Shown here: positions 1 to 5,384 of the stretch, piece by piece
How the letters are laid out: each line of letters begins with the position of its first letter
Numbering within the stretch: the first letter of the stretch is position 1
Assembly (NCBI GenBank): GCA_029288115.1
Contig: JARFPV010000702.1
Span: 1-5,384, forward strand
Length of the DNA: 5,384 nt
Direction of reading: 5' to 3'
Source of the DNA: Akkermansiaceae bacterium
Lineage (GTDB): Bacteria; Verrucomicrobiota; Verrucomicrobiia; Verrucomicrobiales; Akkermansiaceae
The notes under the pieces: generated by a model
The model's input: only the letters and a program-made list of their open reading frames with translations
Database searches by the model: none
What the model was told of the DNA's origin: nothing
Translations under genes and position numbers: made by a program

Positions 1-1205
1 CCGCCGCGGTTTTCTAACATCGGGGTGCGACCAAACTCACCGCCCCAGACAACGAGGGTCTCATCTAACATTCCTCGCTGATCGAGGTCGGCGAGCAGGG
101 CTGAGATCGGTTTATCAATCTGGTGGCACTTGTCCTGAAAACCACCGTTGAGAGCCTCGCTTTTGCTGGCACCATGCGAGTCCCACCCCCAGTCGTGGAG
201 CTGGATAAAACGCACGCCATTCTCGGCAAGTCGACGAGCAAGCAAGCAGTTGTTGGCGAACGATTCCTTACCGGGCTGAGTGCCGTACATCTCGTGGATG
301 TGAGCGGGTTCGTCATCGATACTCATGGTTTCCGGAACGGACGTCTGCATGCGGTATGCCATTTCGTACTGGGCGATCCGGGTGACAGTTTCCGGATCAC
401 CAATTTCGTGGAACGTGCGCTCGTTGAGGTTTTTCAGGGAATCGAGTGCCCTGCGGCGGATGTCTGACGAGATACCGGCTGGGTTGGCGGCATTGAGCAC
501 GGGGTCGCCAGTGGAGCGGCATTGCACACCCTGATAGACGGACGGCAGGTAGCCGCTGCCCCAGAGCGATGATCCGACACGTGGAATTCTGCCACCGGAA
601 ATCAGCACCATGTAACCGGGCAGGTTCTGGTTGTCCGTGCCGAGCCCCCAGGTGGCCCAGGCCCCAATCGTCGGGTGACCTAAATTTGGGTTGCCCGTCT
701 GTATGAGCAACTGTGCAGGGCCATGGTTGAACTGGTCGCTCTGCATCGTCTTGATGAAACACATCTTGTCCGCGTGCTTGGCGAGTTCCGGCAGGCGATC
801 GGAAATCCAAGCACCGGATTGCCCGTGCTGGGAAAACTTAAACTGCGGGCCGAGCATTTTTGGCACACCCTGAATAAATGCGAACCTCTGACCTTCCAGA
901 TACTCTTTCGGGCACTCCTTGCCGTCGTATTTTTCCAAGGTTGGTTTGTAGTCAAACAGCTCCAACTGGCTGGGGGCGCCGACCATGTGCAGGTAGATCA
1001 CACGCTTGGCGGTAGGTGCAAAGCTAGGCGACAGTGGTGCCAGCGGGCTGGACGGATCGCGGGAAATATTTAACGGGCCAGCCGCCTTGGAGAGTCCCTG
1101 AGTCGCGAGCCACATCCCTCCGAGTCCGGCGGTGCAATCGCGCAGAAACTCCCGGCGGGTCGAGTGCTGGAGGTTTTCTGCCTGAAGTTTTTGGAATAGA
1201 TTCAT
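1..1205 (-). CDS. DUF1501 (sulfatase-like) Tat-exported protein, C-terminus cut by window edge
   Basis: The frame is open without a stop for 401 codons from the ATG at 1205 to the left edge. A twin-arginine-type leader sits at the N-terminus: TRREFLR at residues 16-22, followed by a small-residue, moderately hydrophobic stretch (AGLGGMWLA), pointing to Tat export of a folded protein. Family landmarks are QFNHGPAQLL near 158-167, IQTG at 168-171, GAWATWGLG at 181-189, DWGWDSHG at 338-345 and GGEFGRTPM at 388-396. From family knowledge, DUF1501 belongs to the alkaline phosphatase/sulfatase-like fold; D342 and H344 are likely active-site or metal residues (inference). Full-length members run roughly 450-480 residues, so about 70-80 residues, including the usual RDH motif after ENRG, lie outside the window. 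The gene begins 4 bases after the stop of the PSCyt1/DUF1553 gene, so the two form an operon. No clear Shine-Dalgarno precedes the ATG; coupling to the upstream gene is plausible. The start is supported by the leader position. The substrate is unknown; no sulfatase Cys/Ser maturation motif (CxPxR) is seen in the visible part. Confidence 0.95.
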   Translation of the reverse strand, partial: MNLFQKLQAENLQHSTRREFLRDCTAGLGGMWLATQGLSKAAGPLNISRDPSSPLAPLSPSFAPTAKRVIYLHMVGAPSQLELFDYKPTLEKYDGKECPKEYLEGQRFAFIQGVPKMLGPQFKFSQHGQSGAWISDRLPELAKHADKMCFIKTMQSDQFNHGPAQLLIQTGNPNLGHPTIGAWATWGLGTDNQNLPGYMVLISGGRIPRVGSSLWGSGYLPSVYQGVQCRSTGDPVLNAANPAGISSDIRRRALDSLKNLNERTFHEIGDPETVTRIAQYEMAYRMQTSVPETMSIDDEPAHIHEMYGTQPGKESFANNCLLARRLAENGVRFIQLHDWGWDSHGASKSEALNGGFQDKCHQIDKPISALLADLDQRGMLDETLVVWGGEFGRTPMLENRG

Positions 1206-1209
1206 CGCT

Positions 1210-4143
1210 TTATCGGGTGATGGCTTCGTCGAGGTTGAGGAGAACGGATGCAACAATCGCGTAGGCGGCTCCCTCGGGTGTATCTGCCAGCTTTTTGCTC
1301 TCGGCTGGGTCCGCTGCATAGCTTTGCTTGAGGTCATCAAATAGCTGGCTCAGCTCGGTGAGCCGTTCGGGCGTGATCCGCTGTGAGGTCGCGGCCCGGT
1401 AACCCAGCGCGATTTTTTCCTGCACCGAGTTATTTTCGCTCTTCATCATTCGCTGGCCTAACACCTGAGCGCATTCATGGAATGCGGGATCGTTCATCAC
1501 GGCAAGCGCCTGGATCGGTGTGTTTGATGGCATCCGGCGTTTGCTGCACATTTCGCGTGTGGGAGCATCAAAGGTGATGAAGGTCGGGTATGGGATGCTC
1601 CGTTTCCAGAACGTATAAACCGCGCGGCGATAGCGTTCGGGGTCGCCCGGCTTGGGAGTATTCCATCTCGGCCCGGCAAATGGTCTCCACACACCCGGCG
1701 GGAGCGGTGGGAATGTGGGTGGGCTGTGGATCTTTCGGCTGAGCAACCCGGATGCAACAAGGGCTGTGTCACGCGCCATCTCACCAGTGAGTCGCTGGCG
1801 TGGGCCACGGGCAAGCAAGCGGTTATCCGCATCAAGCTCGTGCAATTCGGGAGTCACTTTGTTCGACTGCCTGTAGGCTGCACTGGTGACGTATCTGCGC
1901 AACATCGCTTTGACGTCCCAGTTCATTTCGGTCGCAAATTCCACCGCCAGAGTATCAAGCAGTTCAGGATGCGTCGGTTTCTCCCCAGCCGACCCAAAGT
2001 CTTCCGGCGTCGGCACAATCCCCACACCAAACACCTCGAGCCAGAGACGATTCACAAACACACGTGCGGTAAGCGGGTTTTGAGGTGAGGCAATCCACTT
2101 GGCAAAATCAAGCCGGGTTGGTTGGTCGCCTTCAGATTGCAATGGAGGAAAAACCCCCGGGGTGCCCGCCGTCTTGACGACCTGGCCCTTATCGAGCCAG
2201 TTGCCCCGATTAAACACGGTGGTGATGCGTGCGTGCTCAGGATCGCGCTCTGCGATGACGAGGGTTTTCACATGAGGGATGGCATTGAGCTGTTTACGCG
2301 CTTGCTCAAGCTCGCTGCGAGCAGTCACGATTGTTGAATCAGCCTGACCGGAGACCCATGCGGGATCGTTGCTCAGAGATATCCGGCCACGTTTGGCGAC
2401 CAAGGCAAACGACGCCATATACATACCGCCATTCTGTAGTGTGAACCGCAGTTTTTCCCCCTCGGCAACTGGCAATGCCTCGCTGAGCACAAAGGTGGCA
2501 TGTCGCGGACGGAAAAATTTGTAGTAAGTCCCCCACCCCATGCCCTTTTTCTGCAGGGAGTCGTTTGGATTGTAAAACGGGTGCGCTTCATCAGGAATCA
2601 CATCGACCAGTTTAACGGTCTGTGCTTTTCCATCCGCCCCGATTTTTTCCATCTGGATGTGATTGAGTGACGCTCCCCACTCGGCATCGGTCAGTGCTTT
2701 CTTTTCATCCTTGGGCAGATAGCTGAGACGGATCGCGGTGAGTTCTGTTAGCTTACTCGGCACACCGGCATCAAGTGTGTAGACCGAATTGATCTTGGCA
2801 TTATCCGATGCCCTAAATTCGGCAAATCCATCTTTCTGGACAATACTCATCTTCGCCGTCTTCGAACTCGCGGTGAGCTGGGTGACAGGATGCCATGATG
2901 ACGACTTATCCACCGCCAGCCACGCGTCGTGAATCGATTGCTCGAGGCGGTCAATTTTCTCCAGCAGCGTATTCGCTTCGGCGTATTTATTCGGGTCGAG
3001 CGGAACAGGCAACTTCGGTGAGTCATCCGTGGCATCCGAGTCCCGTGCATTGTTGAAGAACTTGAGGCTTTTGTAATATTCCGGCTGCTTGAGTGGATCG
3101 TAGGGATGGCTGTGGCACTGCACGCAGTTCATGGAGACACCTTGAAAAACTTCCCAAGTGGTGACATTCCGGTCCATGGCAGCGATCACCCGGAATTCCT
3201 CATCATCGGTGCCGCCCTCACTATTTGCCTGAGTCAGCCGGTGAAATGTCGTTGCGATTTTTTGCTCAAGTGTGGCATTGGGGATCACATCGCCGGCAAG
3301 CTGTTCGATGATAAACTGATCGTAGGGAAGGTTTCGGTTAAACGCATTGATCAACCATTCGCGGTATTTCCAGACGTCACGTTTGCGGTCGTTGCCGAGG
3401 CCCTCAGAATCGGCGTAGCGCGCGAGGTCCATCCAGACCGATGCCCAGCGTTCTCCAAAGTGGGGCGAAGCCAGCAACCGGCTGGTTTCTTTTTCTATCG
3501 CCTTGGGGTAATCAATTTTTGCCGCGGCTTCAAAGGCATCGAGCTCGGCAATGGTTGGCGGCAGGCCGATGAGATCGAGAGAGGCGCGGCGCAACCACTC
3601 GGCGGGCTTCGCAGGAGCTGATGGCTTGAGCTTTTCGTTCTCAAGTTTTGCGAGCAGGAAATGGTCGATCTTATTGATCGGCCAAGACGTGTCCTTCACC
3701 TTGGGTTGATCGTGCTTTTTCGGCGGAGTAAACGACCAGTGCTCGCCCCACTTTGCACCTTCCTTGATCCAGTTCCGCAGGGTCTCGACGTCCTTATCAC
3801 TGAGCCGTGAGCCGTGCTCTGGCTGCGGCATCAGAAGCTCCGGGTCATCGGTAGTGACGCGAGCCATCAGTTCGGAACCGTCTGGATCGCCGGGGACGAC
3901 AACGATTTTTCCGGACTCTCCTTTTCCCAAGACCTGGTCACGGAACATAAATGACACTTCACTTGCCTCCTTCACCCCACCGTGACACGCAATGCAGTGC
4001 TTATTCAGGATCGGCTGCACATCACGGGAAAAATCCATCTCGGCTGACAGCGGAGCGGTCAGTAGCAAGGCCGGCAATATACTACGGTGCAGAATCATGT
4101 AGCCGATGATACGGTGAGGTGACGTCATTAATTTCAATTCCAT
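1210..4143 (-). CDS. PSCyt1-DUF1549-DUF1553 secreted cytochrome-like protein
   Basis: Complete 977-residue protein ending in TAA at 1212-1210. Domains in order: a Sec-type signal peptide (hydrophobic [14 protein letters not shown], residues 21-34, cleavage probably after LSA); PSCyt1, a cytochrome c-like domain at about 38-135 with haem motif CIACH (50-54), candidate distal ligand M105 in LLMPQPEHG, and a closing [14 protein letters not shown]1549/PSCyt2 at about 155-365 with [35 protein letters not shown] and a second CxxCH (CVQCH, 340-344); a central beta-rich region at about 385-600 of no clear family; a helical linker near 605-625; and DUF1553/PSD1 at about 675-930 with [13 protein letters not shown] and [18 protein letters not shown]. 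Length is within the usual range for this architecture. The protein should act outside the cytoplasm, possibly in electron transfer coupled to polysaccharide degradation, but no reaction has been established for the family. The start is uncertain: ATG codons also occur at residues 6 (4128) and 16 (4098). Residue 16 gives a textbook short signal peptide (MILHR before the hydrophobic core), and none has a well-placed Shine-Dalgarno. An in-frame TAG at 4161-4159 bounds the longest version, reported here. Confidence 0.95.
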   Translation of the reverse strand: MELKLMTSPHRIIGYMILHRSILPALLLTAPLSAEMDFSRDVQPILNKHCIACHGGVKEASEVSFMFRDQVLGKGESGKIVVVPGDPDGSELMARVTTDDPELLMPQPEHGSRLSDKDVETLRNWIKEGAKWGEHWSFTPPKKHDQPKVKDTSWPINKIDHFLLAKLENEKLKPSAPAKPAEWLRRASLDLIGLPPTIAELDAFEAAAKIDYPKAIEKETSRLLASPHFGERWASVWMDLARYADSEGLGNDRKRDVWKYREWLINAFNRNLPYDQFIIEQLAGDVIPNATLEQKIATTFHRLTQANSEGGTDDEEFRVIAAMDRNVTTWEVFQGVSMNCVQCHSHPYDPLKQPEYYKSLKFFNNARDSDATDDSPKLPVPLDPNKYAEANTLLEKIDRLEQSIHDAWLAVDKSSSWHPVTQLTASSKTAKMSIVQKDGFAEFRASDNAKINSVYTLDAGVPSKLTELTAIRLSYLPKDEKKALTDAEWGASLNHIQMEKIGADGKAQTVKLVDVIPDEAHPFYNPNDSLQKKGMGWGTYYKFFRPRHATFVLSEALPVAEGEKLRFTLQNGGMYMASFALVAKRGRISLSNDPAWVSGQADSTIVTARSELEQARKQLNAIPHVKTLVIAERDPEHARITTVFNRGNWLDKGQVVKTAGTPGVFPPLQSEGDQPTRLDFAKWIASPQNPLTARVFVNRLWLEVFGVGIVPTPEDFGSAGEKPTHPELLDTLAVEFATEMNWDVKAMLRRYVTSAAYRQSNKVTPELHELDADNRLLARGPRQRLTGEMARDTALVASGLLSRKIHSPPTFPPLPPGVWRPFAGPRWNTPKPGDPERYRRAVYTFWKRSIPYPTFITFDAPTREMCSKRRMPSNTPIQALAVMNDPAFHECAQVLGQRMMKSENNSVQEKIALGYRAATSQRITPERLTELSQLFDDLKQSYAADPAESKKLADTPEGAAYAIVASVLLNLDEAITR

Positions 4144-4151
4144 CCTGTCAA
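4122..4151 (-). promoter_or_regulatory. Weak promoter-like sequence upstream of the PSCyt1/DUF1553 operon
   Basis: On the minus strand a perfect TTGACA hexamer lies at 4151-4146, inside the divergent gap. No good -10 hexamer follows at 16-18 bases; the best nearby sequence is AT-rich (AAATTAATGA). A promoter here would fit translation starting at the downstream ATG (4098) better than at 4143, because the 4143 ATG overlaps the spacer. Sigma-70 consensus rules may not hold in this phylum, so this is only a candidate. Confidence 0.2.
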
Positions 4152-4194
4152 CATCAGCCTAGCCTCAGAGCCCCATGCAATCAAGTGACTCGTT

Positions 4195-4200
4195 GTGACT
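4195..4200 (+). repeat. Tandem GTGACT half-site (pair at 4185-4190 and 4195-4200)
   Basis: GTGACT occurs twice with a 10-base period (GTGACT-CGTT-GTGACT) in the short region between the divergent genes. Two copies one helical turn apart could be a binding site for a dimeric regulator, but two hexamers are weak evidence and no known operator is recognised. Confidence 0.25.
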
Positions 4201-4247
4201 CCACGATTTCGTTGGGAAGAATCGCCACATTCTGCCTACCATCAACC

Positions 4248-4670
4248 ATGTCCGATTCACTGTGGATGAAGCTGCGAAAGGTGTCCTGGGAAGACCATGC
4301 TGTTTCCCCATCATCAAAAAAGAACCTCCCCCGGCTTCTTGAAAGCCTTGCATCGAGGAAGGAGGCACGAGCGATGAAGGCGAGTCATGAGGTGTGGACC
4401 GCGTTGTGTTCAGGAGGTGTTTTCCCTGCTGCGGAAATCGCATTTCCTTTTCTAATAGAAATCATGGGCATCTCAGAGCCCAGCGTGCAGGGTGAGATTC
4501 TGGATATGCTTATCAAGTTTGCCGAGGTGCCGGAGGATGACTCTGCGGAGCAATGGCAGAGAAACCTGCGGGACTTGCTCAGGGGCGAGCACCGATTCTT
4601 CACTAAGCTAAGCCACAGCCGCGATGAAATTGTCGCGGATAGGGCGGAAAGGTTGTTGGCGGCGGTTTGA
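4248..4670 (+). CDS. Small HEAT-like repeat protein
   Basis: A 140-residue cytoplasmic-type protein with no signal peptide or membrane segment. The pattern is W14..DHA (16-18), LPRLLESLAS (27-36), then ASHEVWTALCSGGVFPAAE (45-63) and IAFPFLIEIMG (64-74), followed by further amphipathic helices to about 138. This resembles a family of short HEAT-like proteins whose usual form has a HAYG-like motif, helices, a HQGTVY-like motif and AVPFL; here those positions read DHAVS, LCSGGVF and AFPFL. The match is from recognition of the pattern, not a search. Members have been associated by context with immunity or protein-binding roles, but no function can be assigned here and no toxin gene is visible next door. 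The ATG at 4248 was chosen because the homology-like pattern begins directly after it; the frame stays open upstream to an ATG at 4119, but that extension (43 residues) is cysteine- and proline-rich, overlaps the divergent gene and looks non-coding. No clear Shine-Dalgarno is seen. The gene is divergent from the PSCyt1 operon and convergent with the next gene. Confidence 0.75.
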   Translation: MSDSLWMKLRKVSWEDHAVSPSSKKNLPRLLESLASRKEARAMKASHEVWTALCSGGVFPAAEIAFPFLIEIMGISEPSVQGEILDMLIKFAEVPEDDSAEQWQRNLRDLLRGEHRFFTKLSHSRDEIVADRAERLLAAV

Positions 4671-4679
4671 CCCGCTTCC

Positions 4680-4706
4680 GTGACGGCGACCGGAGGTCGC
4701 CGCCAC
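4680..4706. terminator. Bidirectional hairpin terminator between convergent genes
   Basis: Arms CGGCGACC (4684-4691) and GGTCGCCG (4695-4702) pair perfectly around a GGA loop. After one A-C mismatch, three more pairs (GTG 4680-4682 with CAC 4704-4706) extend the stem. It fills most of the 37-base gap between the TGA of the HEAT-like gene (4668-4670) and the TGA of the minus-strand gene (4710-4708), so it can serve both. There is no run of T on either side, so it is not a canonical intrinsic terminator; it may act as a 3' end stabiliser or a pausing hairpin. Confidence 0.6.
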
Positions 4707-4707
4707 A

Positions 4708-5384
4708 TCACGCTGCCTTCCGGCTAGCGGCGGCGGCAACGACACCCACGCCTAACAGGATCAGAAGAGACCTGCCGAGCGGCACTTCATTGGTGGGGGC
4801 AACGTCGAGTTCTAAGGCAAGCTCCTTCGCCCCGGCGACTTGCACACCACGGGTGAAACGCAACACCTCTCCCCGGCCGCGAACCACCGTGCTGATGGTC
4901 TGTGGCGCAGGCTCGGTGGCCATCTGCTGGGTGATCAACCGGTTGGCAATGGTCTTGAGTGTCTTCTTTTCCTCGGTGGTATTACCACGAAGGAAATCGT
5001 CAACCTGGCGGACATCAAATTCCTGCTGCCCCTTGAACAATGGGTTATTGAATGCGGAGTCCTCGAGATCAGCATTCCGCAAAACACCATTACCGGCTGC
5101 CTTGTTATCAAGATAAATCCGCTGGCGGCGTGAGTTCAACCCCCAGACTGCCTGCTGGGTTTGTAGTTTACGTAACTGCACCCGGGCGTCCTCATTGGAG
5201 GCGGCATCGACTGATCGGTTCTTGGTCACCTTGCTCAGCTCCTTGGCAGCTTCCTTGCGTTTACCTTGGCGCAGGTAGTCATTCGCCTTTTGCAGCGACT
5301 GCTTACCCTTCTGCTGTTCCTCGGTGCGGCTGCTCTCCATGGCGGCGAGATAGTCCTCCATGGTGTAATCGGTCACACCCTGGC
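4708..5384 (-). CDS. Unrecognised protein with C-terminal membrane anchor, N-terminus cut by window edge
   Basis: The frame is open from the right edge to TGA at 4710-4708, about 225 codons. A GTG at 5376 and ATGs at 5361 and 5340 exist, but the frame continues through the edge, so this is probably the C-terminal part of a longer protein. The first 75 or so visible residues are strongly charged and helical (SLQKANDYLRQGKRKEAAKE), with a TPR-like look. Next comes VWGLNSRRQRIYLDNK, then an acidic/polar region with FNNPLFKGQQEFDVRQVDDFLRG. A probable beta segment (RGEVLRFTRGVQV, ALELDV) follows, then a single hydrophobic helix, SLLILLGVGVVAAAA, in the last 20 residues, closed by SRKAA. The basic tail suggests the C-terminus is cytoplasmic and the rest periplasmic if the protein has a signal peptide outside the window. 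There is no PEP-CTERM motif. The C-terminal layout recalls large surface or envelope proteins of Planctomycetes/Verrucomicrobia, but I cannot name a family. It is convergent with the HEAT-like gene and shares the hairpin. Confidence 0.8.
   Translation of the reverse strand, partial: QGVTDYTMEDYLAAMESSRTEEQQKGKQSLQKANDYLRQGKRKEAAKELSKVTKNRSVDAASNEDARVQLRKLQTQQAVWGLNSRRQRIYLDNKAAGNGVLRNADLEDSAFNNPLFKGQQEFDVRQVDDFLRGNTTEEKKTLKTIANRLITQQMATEPAPQTISTVVRGRGEVLRFTRGVQVAGAKELALELDVAPTNEVPLGRSLLILLGVGVVAAAASRKAA

Noticed and set aside
397..810. 137-codon open frame on the minus strand
   Set aside because: It overlaps the DUF1501 gene in another frame; the DUF1501 frame carries all family motifs continuously, so this is a shadow and not a frameshifted gene.
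3106..3621. 171-codon open frame on the plus strand
   Set aside because: It lies antisense within the DUF1549 coding region, whose domain motifs are unmistakable on the minus strand; it has no recognisable motifs of its own.
4120..4127. Perfect palindrome TGACGTCA as an operator
   Set aside because: An 8-base palindrome is expected by chance at this scale, has no matching second site, and may lie within coding sequence depending on the true start.
4119..4247. N-terminal extension of the HEAT-like gene to the ATG at 4119
   Set aside because: The added residues are rich in Cys, Pro and Ser without family resemblance, and the extension would overlap the start of the divergent gene; the pattern of the family begins just after the ATG at 4248.
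4385..4711. 108-codon open frame on the minus strand opposite the HEAT-like gene
   Set aside because: Low-complexity Ser-rich translation with no motifs; the plus-strand frame has a coherent amphipathic helical pattern.
4708..4780. PEP-CTERM sorting signal at the end of the right-hand protein
   Set aside because: There is a C-terminal hydrophobic helix with a basic tail, but no PEP motif before it (the sequence there reads NEVPLGRS).
4667..5133. Plus-strand open frames (149 and 97 codons) opposite the membrane-anchored protein
   Set aside because: Composition is Ser/Arg/Pro-rich and random-looking, while the minus-strand frame shows coherent helices and a clean C-terminal membrane segment.

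Overview
The window looks like a piece of chromosome from a Planctomycetes/Verrucomicrobia-type bacterium, more likely Verrucomicrobia. The main reason is the pair of minus-strand genes covering the first 4.1 kb. One is a large secreted cytochrome-like protein (PSCyt1, DUF1549/PSCyt2 and DUF1553/PSD1 domains). The other, 4 bases downstream, is a Tat-exported DUF1501 (sulfatase-like) protein. This pairing is a hallmark of these phyla and often occurs in many copies per genome. The Tat-like leader of the DUF1501 protein and the scarcity of clear Shine-Dalgarno sites also fit. The species cannot be named from the sequence.

Layout: (1) 1-1205, minus: DUF1501 protein, running off the left edge with its C-terminus missing. 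(2) 1210-4143, minus: the complete 977-residue PSCyt1/DUF1549/DUF1553 protein, with a Sec-type signal peptide and two CxxCH motifs. (3) About 4144-4247: a short divergent intergenic region with a tandem GTGACT repeat and only weak promoter-like sequence. (4) 4248-4670, plus: a 140-residue HEAT-like protein resembling a small family often described as immunity-like or hypothetical. (5) 4680-4706: a strong hairpin in the 37-base gap between two convergent genes, probably a shared terminator. (6) 4708-5384, minus: the C-terminal part of an unrecognised protein with a charged helical region and one C-terminal membrane segment, running off the right edge. No stretch over 300 bases lacks a gene.

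How they work together: genes 1 and 2 are almost certainly co-transcribed and translationally close. Their products should both end up outside the cytoplasm by different routes (Sec for the haem-type protein, Tat for the DUF1501 protein). Such pairs are generally linked by context to breakdown of complex, often sulfated, polysaccharides, but their biochemistry is not established. The HEAT-like gene and the membrane-anchored protein show no visible functional link to the pair. I see no CRISPR array, tRNA, rRNA, insertion sequence or recognisable defence system, and no convincing new system; the less understood parts are the central domain of the 977-residue protein and the two right-hand genes.
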